Shown: positions 51,355-60,121, counted from the first letter of the stretch. The stretch: DNA of 64,000 bases from Marinobacterium sp. xm-d-530 (GCF_013283365.1 NZ_WBYM01000005.1:1-64000); one strand, 5' to 3'. Notes: a model not told the origin generated them from the sequence alone. Made by a program: numbers and translations.

Positions 51355-52338
51355 CTATTTATCAATCCACTCTTCAAAAGTCTGAGATGTAACCTCATCA
51401 CCAGAAATGGGCTTTGCTTGAACCTTTCCAACTCGGGCTTTGTATTCAGAAAGTGCAGCGTTCATTTTTCTTAGAATGACGAGCCCAATTACAAAGAAGA
51501 GGCCTAAAAATAGCACCCCTACAAAAGCTAATACGGTCCACTTTTTTCGGCTCGGGTATGACTTGTAAAGCGGTGGATTAGCAGGCTGTATCATCTCAAA
51601 AGGATAATTCTCTCGAGCATGGATCATCGATTCGACACCCAACTGTGCTTCTAATAAACGATAAATAGAACGTTGCACTTCGATATTATTTACCTCACTC
51701 AGACGGCGTTCTAAATAGTCACGACGAGAATTCATTGTCTCTACAGAGCGCTGTTTAATAAACGCATTAAAATCAGCAAGGTAGTGATTAACAATCTCTG
51801 CAGAATAATCGGATGAGTGAGTGGTCGCATAAACGGTCAAGAGACCACTTTTTTCATCATGAGAGTGGCCAACGTGCTCTTCCCTAAAAATCTTAGTGGC
51901 AACTCGATAATCTGGAACAAACCCCTCACGAAATGAGGCAGATTCTGCATTCCATTCGTTGGGAAACAACATCGGCAGCAGTCCGCGCTTATCAATAAAA
52001 TACTTTGTAAACTCAAAGCTATTTAACTTAGCTAACAAGCGATCAAGTTCATTACTAGGTGCAACATCAATAATGAAGTCGTGCTCTAATAATCCTAAGG
52101 CATCGCTACCTCGATAACTTTCTGGGGCTACGCCACCTGGATTTTCATTGATATTCACAGCCGCGATTCCTGATGCGGTAAACTTATCATCCACAAACTT
52201 TGATAAACCAAAGACAGCAGCTGCTGAAAAAATGGCCGCGATCAACAGACGATATTTCGAGCGGAGTACAGCGTCTAAATACTCTAAAAGATCCACCTGT
52301 TGATCGATATGAATAGGTGGTTCATTTGTGTTCTTCAT
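51355..52338 (-). CDS. Wzz-type chain-length determinant protein
   Basis: 327 residues with one N-terminal span (about 32-52) and one C-terminal span (about 278-300). The N-terminal Wzz motif is VDLLEYLDAVLRSKYRLLIAA. The large periplasmic middle part is helical. The Pro-rich PANPPLYKSYPSRKKW before the last span is typical of polysaccharide co-polymerases. There is no cytoplasmic tyrosine kinase domain, so this is a kinase-less co-polymerase. It lies 2 bp after the SLBB exporter in the same operon. Confidence 0.9.
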   Translation of the reverse strand: MKNTNEPPIHIDQQVDLLEYLDAVLRSKYRLLIAAIFSAAAVFGLSKFVDDKFTASGIAAVNINENPGGVAPESYRGSDALGLLEHDFIIDVAPSNELDRLLAKLNSFEFTKYFIDKRGLLPMLFPNEWNAESASFREGFVPDYRVATKIFREEHVGHSHDEKSGLLTVYATTHSSDYSAEIVNHYLADFNAFIKQRSVETMNSRRDYLERRLSEVNNIEVQRSIYRLLEAQLGVESMIHARENYPFEMIQPANPPLYKSYPSRKKWTVLAFVGVLFLGLFFVIGLVILRKMNAALSEYKARVGKVQAKPISGDEVTSQTFEEWIDK

Positions 52339-52340
52339 AA

Positions 52341-55151
52341 TTAATTACCCTTAAAAAGATAACTGACGCTTGAGGCTGATAAGGTCAATTTATAGAACAG
52401 ATCGACCCAAGATTGTGTGAACTCTCGACCATTGATTCGATCGACACTCAACGGCACATAGATAGTAGACCCTGGAGTCACTTTGACGTTTGAAGCGCTA
52501 CCTAACCAGCCCCAACTCGATGCTTTAGAACGAACACTCATCACCTCTCCATTAGCTTGTACCACAAAAGCATGCTCATGCTGCGCTAACTCTTTCATAC
52601 CACCGCTTAGATTGATGTAGTCCAATGAGGCTCTATCTTTTCGATATTTGTGTGACGTTGGAAAATAGACCTGACCGACGACAGAGACCTCATCTTGGTA
52701 TTTTGGAACCCTAATGCGATCTCCAGACTCTAGAACCACATCAGACAGCTCTGAGCAGTTTTTAACAGCGGCCTCCATATCAACCACCATACGTCCTACT
52801 GCACGCTTAGGAGCCAGTTGCTTGATGATTTTCAAAGTTTCCTCTGCGCCGTTGTTTTCGGGCTGTTTATCCTGTTTTTGGTAACCTGGTGAAAGATGTA
52901 CATCCGCTAACAGATCATCAAGCTCGCCCATCATGCGATCAAGTGCCTGTTGTTCACGAAGACGGACAGATTCACGCGTAAATACCGTACCGAAGAGATA
53001 AGCGTCCTCTGTAAAGCCACCGGCTCTCTGCAATAATCCACACAGTGTTTCACGCTTATCAACGGTGTATGTGCCCGGGAATAGAACTTCACCTTCGATG
53101 GTCACCTCTTTACGGTTACTGATCCATTCAGGTTTTTGTCTGATGACCAGATGATCCGAGGGTATCAACACAGTGGTTAAATCTTCGCTTATACCTTCTC
53201 TTTGAATTAAAGAGACATCGTATTGATCTATGCGCGAATAATCGCCTTTGATAATTGAGCGACGGGCTAGCGTTGCCTCTGAGTTGAATGCTTGCTCTTT
53301 TAGGCCACCTGCAGCAACCACAAGATCCTCAATACGCATTCCAGCCACTAGGGGATAGAGGCCAGGAGAACGTACTGATCCGCTCACTTTAACCACTTGT
53401 GTAGGAGTATTGATCGAAGCTTGCTGGCGAAGCTTCTCAAGTAGACCTTTTAAAATCTCAGATCGTTTACTGTCTCGGCCAAACAAGAAGAGTTCATCCC
53501 CTGCTTTCAATTTAGGGTTATAGCGATTCTCTGTTAAATCCAACGCTGTCACATCCACCTTTAAGCTGTCAGCATCGGTGCGCGACAAAATTACATAGGA
53601 GCGATCACTACCTACCTGGAAGCCACCAGCATACTCAATCAAATCGGTTAAGCGCATCTCATTGGCGATTGGATAGGTGCCGCCATGACGAACGAACCCT
53701 TTGATCCGAACCAGAGGTGAAAGCTCTGATGCAGACGCCTCGCGCTCCATTCTCTTAACCAGATTATTGAGTTGATCTGCACGCTGATCGTGCGTATTGA
53801 AAACGACAATTCGATCTCGCGCCTGCAAAGTCAGATTATCTTCTGAAAATGGGTTAGAGAGTGCATTACCTAAATTAAAATAGAGTACCTCTGTTCTCTT
53901 GCTAACAGGATTTTCTCTCTCTACCAGTGCGGTTGATAAGTCAGCGCCCTGTTTAAGAGTGGCAACATCCTTAATCAGATCAGTGACTTTAATACCGCTT
54001 CGCCACTGCATTGCACCGGGTTTAAGCAGATGACCATCAAGCAACACAACATTTTCAACACGATCTATCACTGGTAGCACCTTAACCAGATCGCCATTGA
54101 TCAGACGAATATCCCCACCCTGCTTCGTCATATCGGCAGAGATCAACTCATAGGACTCGCTTGAACCTATACGTTCTATCATAACGGTGCTTTTGGCAGC
54201 CGTCGGCAACAGTCCACCAGCCAGTTTGAGCAAGTCAGTAACGCTCTGCTCTTCCTCGATTTCATAGATTGCTGGTCGATGCACTTCTCCCGCAATACCT
54301 GCCGTCATTCCGATAGGTTTGATAAAGATGATGTCGCCTTGGCGCAGATACGCATTTCCGCTGTCATCACCCCGTAGAAGCAGATCATAGAGATCAAAAT
54401 CTGCAACAACCCGGCCCTGACGCTTTACCTGAATGGAGCGTAGTGAACCAGTTCGTTTAATCCCCCCTGCCTGAATCAACGTATTCAGTAGCGAACTCAT
54501 ACCACTCACCGTGTAGGTGCCTGGTTGATTGACTTCACCGACCATTAGAACCTGAATGGAGTGAAGCTCAGCTAGCGTTACGATACTTTTCACACCGACT
54601 CGGACGCGATCAATGGACTCTTTGATTAACAGTTTAGCGTCTGAAAAATTGAGACCCGCAACTTGAATGGCGCCAATTTCTGGAACCAGGATTTGACCCT
54701 CACGAGTGACGACAAGTCGATACTCCAAATCGGTCACACTGAAAATCTGCAGCACAAAGGTATCACCTGGCCCAATGATGTAATCTTCAGGAACAGGAAT
54801 ACCTGCAACGGGTGCAAAGGTTGTGGCAAGCGTAGTGAACATGTCATAGCCAAATTGCTCAAGCGAAGGCTGAGTTTTCAAATCGCGGCTTTTCTCCGTT
54901 AACTCAACCGGCTTCAGCGTCTCTGCAATCTTTTTCTCTATCTCAGAAGGCTCTTGTAACTCATCGATGATTAAGCTTTTCACAACCCCCAAAGGGACCT
55001 CCTCTAAGGGTAAGTCCTGACCGGTTGGAGCCGCATTAATCGCTGCTTGACGCTGCTGACGCTCGGGCAGTGAATTGGCCGACGCGTTATTGACCGTGAA
55101 TGCCATTAACAGACAGAGAGCGCTCAGAACAGAGCTATTCGTGTTAAACAT
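52341..55151 (-). CDS. Very long SLBB polysaccharide export protein
   Basis: About 936 residues. The signal peptide MFNTNSSVLSALCLLMAFTV ends near NNASA; I use ATG 55151, which has GAGGG 8 nt upstream. A Poly_export domain (about 100-175; DYIIGPGDTFVLQIFS) is followed by about seven SLBB repeats, each starting with a V-x-x-G-x-V strand and an AGG turn (VLMVGEVNQPGTY, AGIAGEVHRPAIY, VLLDGHLLKPGAM, VRIKGFVRHGGTY, VKVSGSVRSPGLY, VTIEGEVLFPGTY, VSVVGQVYFPTSH). E. coli Wza has two. It would form a long trans-periplasmic channel. The upstream lipoprotein gene ends 14 bp away. Confidence 0.9.
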   Translation of the reverse strand: MFNTNSSVLSALCLLMAFTVNNASANSLPERQQRQAAINAAPTGQDLPLEEVPLGVVKSLIIDELQEPSEIEKKIAETLKPVELTEKSRDLKTQPSLEQFGYDMFTTLATTFAPVAGIPVPEDYIIGPGDTFVLQIFSVTDLEYRLVVTREGQILVPEIGAIQVAGLNFSDAKLLIKESIDRVRVGVKSIVTLAELHSIQVLMVGEVNQPGTYTVSGMSSLLNTLIQAGGIKRTGSLRSIQVKRQGRVVADFDLYDLLLRGDDSGNAYLRQGDIIFIKPIGMTAGIAGEVHRPAIYEIEEEQSVTDLLKLAGGLLPTAAKSTVMIERIGSSESYELISADMTKQGGDIRLINGDLVKVLPVIDRVENVVLLDGHLLKPGAMQWRSGIKVTDLIKDVATLKQGADLSTALVERENPVSKRTEVLYFNLGNALSNPFSEDNLTLQARDRIVVFNTHDQRADQLNNLVKRMEREASASELSPLVRIKGFVRHGGTYPIANEMRLTDLIEYAGGFQVGSDRSYVILSRTDADSLKVDVTALDLTENRYNPKLKAGDELFLFGRDSKRSEILKGLLEKLRQQASINTPTQVVKVSGSVRSPGLYPLVAGMRIEDLVVAAGGLKEQAFNSEATLARRSIIKGDYSRIDQYDVSLIQREGISEDLTTVLIPSDHLVIRQKPEWISNRKEVTIEGEVLFPGTYTVDKRETLCGLLQRAGGFTEDAYLFGTVFTRESVRLREQQALDRMMGELDDLLADVHLSPGYQKQDKQPENNGAEETLKIIKQLAPKRAVGRMVVDMEAAVKNCSELSDVVLESGDRIRVPKYQDEVSVVGQVYFPTSHKYRKDRASLDYINLSGGMKELAQHEHAFVVQANGEVMSVRSKASSWGWLGSASNVKVTPGSTIYVPLSVDRINGREFTQSWVDLFYKLTLSASSVSYLFKGN

Positions 55152-55164
55152 ATTCATTACCCTC

Positions 55165-56088
55165 TTACTCATCAGCAAACTTCTCGCAACCGTTAAAGTT
55201 GACCAGCGCATTTAAAGCGGTGCTTGGACACTGATCTTTGTAATCAAAAACACCATCGCCATCACTATCTTTAGGTCCTTTATAAAGTACTCTCTCAACA
55301 AAATGCGCCATTTGTTCAGGCGGCATTATTTTGTCTGCAGCACTTGAAAAACCACAGTCTCCGATCTGATCTATAAGCGATCTTGATAAAGAGTTACTGA
55401 TTCCAATCAAATAGATACAGCTACCTTTTAACTCTTTTGGCGACATCCATTTAGGCGTTTTTGATTGAATAAGGTGGCCTTCTGGGTAGCGATATGCCTG
55501 ACGCAATCGATTAATGGCATTGACTAAATTTTCATCAACGACACTCCAATCCGTCAGAATCACTAGCGTTTGAAAACCCTTCACCTGTGGAGACTGTTGA
55601 TGTAAGGCGTTTAGCAGAGAGATCAAATCCTCAGCGACGAACTGAAATTGCTCACTATCTAATTGATAAGGATCGAGCTTAGATAGTGGCTTAAAGCTGA
55701 AGTCCGAGGAGAATTGCGCCAGGTCATTGGCAGCTAGCAAACGGCTTTCAAGGTTTGTCTTGGGTGCCGTTACCAGAAAACGACGCACGACCTCTTCGGC
55801 ATAATCTGTACTGGGCACACCTCGATACTCTTTACCCTTTAGGGTTGTCCAGTCAGCAATCAGGGTAAATTGGTCAGCTCTTCTCTCAAGCTGAAGTTGA
55901 TTAACCCGCGGCTCAATATTGAGTGGATCAAAAATATGCAGTGAGCGTTTATTCAATGAAGTGTTGTATTCGTCAATCGACGTTAACAGTGTTCTCTCTG
56001 GTACATCGATGGTTCGTTCAAAACCAGAACAACCCGCTAAAAACAGCGTTGTTATCGGTAACAAAAGCTTCAGTAGATCACTTTTCAT
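55165..56088 (-). CDS. Lipoprotein with C-terminal thrombospondin type 3-like calcium motif
   Basis: 307 residues. Lipobox LAGC near residue 20 follows a basic, hydrophobic signal. The middle (about 160-260) alternates beta and alpha (FQTLVILTDWSVVDE, GSCIYLIGISNSLS), like a von Willebrand A-like fold. The end is DSDGDGVFDYKDQCPST ... NGCEKFADE, the Ca-binding linker that usually precedes an OmpA domain, yet no OmpA domain follows. It may act with the OmpA lipoprotein at 46620. It overlaps the upstream membrane protein gene by 11 bp. Confidence 0.82.
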   Translation of the reverse strand: MKSDLLKLLLPITTLFLAGCSGFERTIDVPERTLLTSIDEYNTSLNKRSLHIFDPLNIEPRVNQLQLERRADQFTLIADWTTLKGKEYRGVPSTDYAEEVVRRFLVTAPKTNLESRLLAANDLAQFSSDFSFKPLSKLDPYQLDSEQFQFVAEDLISLLNALHQQSPQVKGFQTLVILTDWSVVDENLVNAINRLRQAYRYPEGHLIQSKTPKWMSPKELKGSCIYLIGISNSLSRSLIDQIGDCGFSSAADKIMPPEQMAHFVERVLYKGPKDSDGDGVFDYKDQCPSTALNALVNFNGCEKFADE

Positions 56089-56557
56089 TTGACGTTCCTT
56101 TGAGACCTAACAGGTCCTTAGCCTCCTGAAACAGATCAAAAGGCAGATAATCACTAAGATGAGAATTGGGCATCAAATCGATACCAGCAAAGCTTTTGAT
56201 TAGATAGAGAGCTGCAGCCAATACAATAAGAGCGGTCATCATTAAACTGCCAGACACCAGCAGGTAGACAGTTCGTCGTAAACCAATGGGCAAACGCTCG
56301 ATCCGGTTCAACTCTAAATTGTGTGTTTTACGTCTTCGATCACGACCTGCAAACAGAACGAGATAGTAGGCTCTAAAAAAAAGCGGGAGTCGAATGCGGA
56401 TATCTAGACTGTGTCGTGTTTCGGTGGACTGAGCGACCAGTGCCGACCTGACGTCGTTGAGTTGTTCAACACTGAGACTAGAGAGAGTTTTATGAGGAAT
56501 TCGACTGATCGTAAAATCAGCAAATACTTCACTACTCTCTCGGGTTTTATCCTGCAC
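56078..56557 (-). CDS. Small membrane protein heading the export operon
   Basis: 159 residues. The first 90 residues are basic and polar with a hydrophobic patch (FFRAYYLVLFAG, about 60-72). One strong span (about 100-125; VYLLVSGSLMMTALIVLAAAL) is followed by a short periplasmic tail. No family recognised. GTG start at 56557 with AGGT nearby. First gene after the sigma-54 promoter at 56593, followed by the lipoprotein, SLBB and Wzz genes, so it should act in assembly or control of the export channel. Confidence 0.7.
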   Translation of the reverse strand: MQDKTRESSEVFADFTISRIPHKTLSSLSVEQLNDVRSALVAQSTETRHSLDIRIRLPLFFRAYYLVLFAGRDRRRKTHNLELNRIERLPIGLRRTVYLLVSGSLMMTALIVLAAALYLIKSFAGIDLMPNSHLSDYLPFDLFQEAKDLLGLKGTSNEK

Positions 56558-56592
56558 ACTGCTACCTAATCATTAATTCTCAGATAGCAATA

Positions 56593-56609
56593 AGCAAAAA
56601 CCTTGCCAG
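56593..56609 (-). promoter_or_regulatory. Sigma-54 promoter for the export operon
   Basis: CTGGCAAGGTTTTTGCT (minus strand) matches 13 of 14 defined positions with correct GG-N10-GC spacing. Start near 56582, 25 nt before the GTG at 56557. Confidence 0.87.
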
Positions 56610-56611
56610 TT

Positions 56612-56624
56612 TTGCAAAGTGCAA
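56612..56624. promoter_or_regulatory. Perfect LuxO-type site next to the export promoter
   Basis: TTGCAAAGTGCAA fits TTGCA-N3-TGCAA exactly; only one of the three central bases departs from the A/T preference. It sits directly upstream of the -24 element (about -30 to -42), which is nearer than enhancer sites usually lie, so it may also block as well as activate. Confidence 0.45.
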
Positions 56625-56625
56625 A

Positions 56626-57825
56626 TCAAATAGCCTGATAGAGTTCACTGTATTTAGAGAGCATTTCTCGGTTAGAGTAATTTTTTGCTTGTTCTAAACA
56701 GTGCCTAGAGAGTGTTTCGTAATCCAACTGACCAAAGGTTTGCAGTGCTGATTCAAACTCTGATTGGCTGTTAATATCTATGACAAGACCTGTCTCTCCC
56801 TGCCTGACGAGCTCGAGCAATCCACCAGCACCATGAACCATTACCGGTATGCCATGGGCATAGGCTTCAATGACAACGCGCCCCATAGGCTCATACCATA
56901 AGGAGGGAACAATCAGCACATCGATCTCTGCAAAGAAATCAGCAGGTTTTGTAAATCCTCTATAATCAATGGCTGGATCACTCTCCAGTTGTGACTCAAT
57001 CCTTTTCTCACCAGTTCCGGCAAAAACGAAGCGGTAATCACTCCCTTCAGGCAGTTGTTTCACGCGATCAACCAACTGCATTACACCCTTGTCGTACTCC
57101 AAACGACCAATGTAACCAAAGACTTTCGCCTCACTCGACCGAGGAGTCTGTGACTGTTCTTCAAAATTGTCATTAGGGGAGATGCTGTTATAGATAACTC
57201 GCTGATGACTCTTCTTAAAGTAACCGTCTTCGGTGTGGCTATTTAAGATGAAATTGCTAATCCCTACGATGCCATCGACTCGCTCAGAACCCCACCTTTT
57301 TGGCGTCGAATAGCATCTACACTCCTTGCAAATTGCTTCGCAATTTATCTCATTTTTTCTTCTCGACTCTCGATGACACTGTATATAGTAATCCCGCAAG
57401 GTATGAACGACCTTGCAGCCTCGTTGCTTAGCAATCTTCCAAACCAATACACTGATTCCTTTAAGATTGTTGGTATGCACAATGTCTGGCTGAAACTGAT
57501 CAATGACGGATAAAATATCTTTTCGATAACGAAAATTACTAAGATCCAGAAGACGTTGTGCAAGCTTCTGAGCAACACGTTTAACTTTGTTGGGTGTTTC
57601 TAGCGTTACGAAAGGCCAGTAGATGTTTCTATCTGGGAAGTAGAAGGCTTTTACGCCATTTTCTAAACGCCGAGAACCAACCAAGCTGGGATCTTTCACG
57701 ATACTGGCTACTGCCACCTCATAACCCATGGAGACCAGACCATCCGCTAGGTTATAAACTGACTGTTCAGCACCTCCTAGCTTGGTAGGAAAGAAGACAG
57801 AATTAAATAGCAGAATTTTCATCAT
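56626..57825 (-). CDS. GT4-family glycosyltransferase
   Basis: 399 residues. The N-terminal acceptor domain begins KILLFNSVFFPTKLGGAEQSVYNLADGL, typical of GT4. The C-terminal domain has FGYIGRLEYDKGVMQLVD, YRGFTKPADFFAEIDVLIVPSLWYEPMGRVVIEAYAHGIPVMV and the conserved E-x7-E. A Cys cluster (CEAICKECRCYSTPKRWG, about 165-185) may bind zinc; this occurs in some capsule transferases. Its ATG overlaps the stop of the flippase gene (ATGA). Confidence 0.9.
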   Translation of the reverse strand: MMKILLFNSVFFPTKLGGAEQSVYNLADGLVSMGYEVAVASIVKDPSLVGSRRLENGVKAFYFPDRNIYWPFVTLETPNKVKRVAQKLAQRLLDLSNFRYRKDILSVIDQFQPDIVHTNNLKGISVLVWKIAKQRGCKVVHTLRDYYIQCHRESRRKNEINCEAICKECRCYSTPKRWGSERVDGIVGISNFILNSHTEDGYFKKSHQRVIYNSISPNDNFEEQSQTPRSSEAKVFGYIGRLEYDKGVMQLVDRVKQLPEGSDYRFVFAGTGEKRIESQLESDPAIDYRGFTKPADFFAEIDVLIVPSLWYEPMGRVVIEAYAHGIPVMVHGAGGLLELVRQGETGLVIDINSQSEFESALQTFGQLDYETLSRHCLEQAKNYSNREMLSKYSELYQAI

Positions 57826-59102
57826 TGGGTTCCTGTTAAATCACTACAGCGTTTGGATTTTTGGTAGACAAACAGGATTAAAGTCCCGTAGAGAAAACCG
57901 TTAGCAATGCTTAAATAGATGATCGATTGAAGTGGGCTTTGTGCTAGCACGCCAAGGTAGATGGCTAACACCCGAACAGAGAGTGAAACGATTTCATGAG
58001 CAAGCAGATGAGCCTGCAGACCTAGAACGGGGACTGATGCAATGGCAGGCCTTGAGGCCAGCATCATCAATAACCACAGGGCAATCCATTGTGCAAATTC
58101 TCCCGACGTTTTCCACTCTTCGCCGTAAAGCAGAGCGAAAATGCTAGGCCCAAGTAGAGCAATGAAACCAAAAGGAAATATGCCCAATAAGAATAAATTT
58201 CTCGTCGTTCTATTAAGAAGTGCGGTGATAGTCTGTTTTTGCTCTACCCTATCAACAACCTCTTTGTAGAAGACGTCCCCTACACTTTTCCCCAACAAGG
58301 TTGCAGGTACAGTCAACAGCGCGAAGGCGATGGTGTAATAACCTGCAGCAGCTGATCCGAACGCCCAGGCAAACATCAACGTAGGCGCAGCCAACGAGAC
58401 TGAGTTTAATAGCACCTGTGGTGCGCGATAGATTGGAAAATCGTAATAGCGTTTGAGCAAATCACGATAGGAATCTTTAGTGACATACTCAGTGGATAGA
58501 CCAGATCGCTTCGCTAGATAGAGGTTTTGAATCATCATACCCAGGGTATAAAACAGGACTAACCATCCACCGGTGGCTTTAATCAAACCCATCAAGGTTT
58601 GACTCACTCCAATAAACAGCGCCCTAATGTTGAGTGATTTTGCCAGGTTGGAGAACTTCTTAGTTCTAATCTGCCACTGTTCATTAACCTGGAATATCGC
58701 AGCAATAAAAATAGCCACAGGTAGTAGCCAACCCAAACCAATAAGGGACTCGGCATTTATTAATGTCAGGACCTCTTTTTCAAAGATCAGCAAACTTATG
58801 AGTAAAGTGGTCGATAGAGATAAGCTTATAAACAGCGATAGCTTAGCCAATTTCCAAGCCTCGGCATCGCTTTTCGCCAGTACGATAGACATAGGTAAGG
58901 TCAGAGCAATGGCAGGGGCAAACATATAAATTGACGAGGTGAAAACACCTAAATAACCATACTGTTCAGGACCATACAGTCGTGTAATGACCAATGAAAA
59001 TAGAAGCGTTAAAGCATTAGACAGCGCCGTGCCACTGGCCAGCACCATTATATTTTTTAAAAAAGCATCCTTATTTAGAAAGTGCTTAAGTCGAGAAATC
59101 AT
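57822..59102 (-). CDS. Wzx-type lipid-linked oligosaccharide flippase
   Basis: 426 residues with 12 or so membrane spans, MATE/PST superfamily. The N-terminus MVLASGTALSNALTLLFSLVITRLYGPEQYGYLGVFTS is the classic start of Wzx/RfbX-type flippases. It would move EPS repeat units to the periplasmic face for the polymerase at 50085. I use ATG 59102; a TTG at 59117 lies only 13 nt from the predicted sigma-54 transcription start. Co-transcribed with the GT4 gene. Confidence 0.88.
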   Translation of the reverse strand: MISRLKHFLNKDAFLKNIMVLASGTALSNALTLLFSLVITRLYGPEQYGYLGVFTSSIYMFAPAIALTLPMSIVLAKSDAEAWKLAKLSLFISLSLSTTLLISLLIFEKEVLTLINAESLIGLGWLLPVAIFIAAIFQVNEQWQIRTKKFSNLAKSLNIRALFIGVSQTLMGLIKATGGWLVLFYTLGMMIQNLYLAKRSGLSTEYVTKDSYRDLLKRYYDFPIYRAPQVLLNSVSLAAPTLMFAWAFGSAAAGYYTIAFALLTVPATLLGKSVGDVFYKEVVDRVEQKQTITALLNRTTRNLFLLGIFPFGFIALLGPSIFALLYGEEWKTSGEFAQWIALWLLMMLASRPAIASVPVLGLQAHLLAHEIVSLSVRVLAIYLGVLAQSPLQSIIYLSIANGFLYGTLILFVYQKSKRCSDLTGTQ

Positions 59103-59140
59103 CAGTCGTAAACCCAAACATTGATCGATTGAACCTCTAC

Positions 59141-59157
59141 AGCATATTTCGTGCCAA
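59141..59157 (-). promoter_or_regulatory. Sigma-54 promoter for the flippase-GT4 operon
   Basis: TTGGCACGAAATATGCT (minus strand) matches 13 of 14 defined positions with correct spacing. Start near 59130, 28 nt before ATG 59102. Confidence 0.87.
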
Positions 59158-59160
59158 TGT

Positions 59161-59176
59161 ATTCATATAAATGAAT
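59161..59176. promoter_or_regulatory. Inverted repeat between two divergent sigma-54 promoters
   Basis: ATTCAT-ATAA-ATGAAT is a perfect 6+6 inverted repeat lying midway between the promoters at 59141-59157 and 59182-59198. It may bind a shared regulator, but the repeat is short and AT-rich. Confidence 0.4.
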
Positions 59177-59181
59177 ATAAG

Positions 59182-59198
59182 TTGGCACGATTAATGCT
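59182..59198 (+). promoter_or_regulatory. Sigma-54 promoter for the priming transferase operon
   Basis: TTGGCACGATTAATGCT matches 13 of 14 defined positions, with GG (59184-59185) and GC (59196-59197). Start near 59209, 21 nt before ATG 59230, with GGAG in between. Confidence 0.88.
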
Positions 59199-59229
59199 AA
59201 TCACCAGTAAATGCATACTGGAGTGAGTA

Positions 59230-60120
59230 ATGAGTTCAAACTCTCAATCTGATCAACTGGCGCTAATCACCTGTTCGTATGGTCCGGACTTAGATCGTTG
59301 TAAACGATTGTGCGAATCGGTGGATAGATTCGTTGATTCAATCTACGAACATGTCTTGATTGTTCCTAAACGTGATCTCAAAAAGTTTTTAACGCTCGTA
59401 AACGAGCGACGCAGAGTAGTCAGTGTTGAATCTGTCGTACCAGACTCATTTATTCAACTCCCATTTTCGAACAAGTGGTGGTTGGGGGCTTGGGGTTTTC
59501 CAACACGCGGTTGGGTCATGCAACAGATTACAAAACTAAGCGCAGGCTTCTCCACTAAGGCTAAAACCTTAATGTTTGTGGACTCAGATCTACAGTTCAT
59601 ACGCCCGCTTGACCTCTCTTTAATTGAACAGTCAGGACGCACACGTCTGCACTCTATTCCAGGGGATATGGACTACGGTGTTCACCTTAAATGGCATGCG
59701 AAAGCTGGAGAATTGCTCGGCTGCGACACAGCTTATGCGGGTTCTGATTACGTTGGACAGTTGATCACATGGGATCGAGAGACGTTGATGGCTATGTTAA
59801 GGGACATTAGCAGAGAAACCGGTACTCACTGGACAAGAGCGATTGCGCGCTCTTTGACTGTGTCTGAGTACATTCTGTACGGCATGTATGTGACACGAGT
59901 GCTAGGTATTAACCGATCAAACCACTACGAAACAAGCAAAGATCTTTGTCACTGTTGCTGGGATTCTGAGGCCGCTAAGGCAGTTTCCAATGGAACCGCC
60001 AAAGTTGATCCATCGGCTATCGCCGTTCTAATTCAATCAAATTTAAGCTTCACAACGGATGAAGAGGCCGAATTGATTGATAAGGCATCGAAAATTTCAA
60101 ACGCAAAGGTTGGTGCATGA
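59230..60120 (+). CDS. DUF6492-like putative glycosyltransferase
   Basis: 296 residues with a GT-A-like start (LALITCSYGPDLDRCKRLCESVDRF) and a putative metal-binding DxD in KTLMFVDSDLQFIRP near residue 120. The region FSNKWWLGAWGFPTRGWVMQQITKLSA is typical of the DUF6492 family, found in polysaccharide loci. No signal peptide. It probably adds a sugar to the EPS unit; donor and acceptor are unknown. First gene of a three-gene operon; the next gene starts 1 nt after its stop. Confidence 0.78.
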   Translation: MSSNSQSDQLALITCSYGPDLDRCKRLCESVDRFVDSIYEHVLIVPKRDLKKFLTLVNERRRVVSVESVVPDSFIQLPFSNKWWLGAWGFPTRGWVMQQITKLSAGFSTKAKTLMFVDSDLQFIRPLDLSLIEQSGRTRLHSIPGDMDYGVHLKWHAKAGELLGCDTAYAGSDYVGQLITWDRETLMAMLRDISRETGTHWTRAIARSLTVSEYILYGMYVTRVLGINRSNHYETSKDLCHCCWDSEAAKAVSNGTAKVDPSAIAVLIQSNLSFTTDEEAELIDKASKISNAKVGA

Positions 60121-60121
60121 T

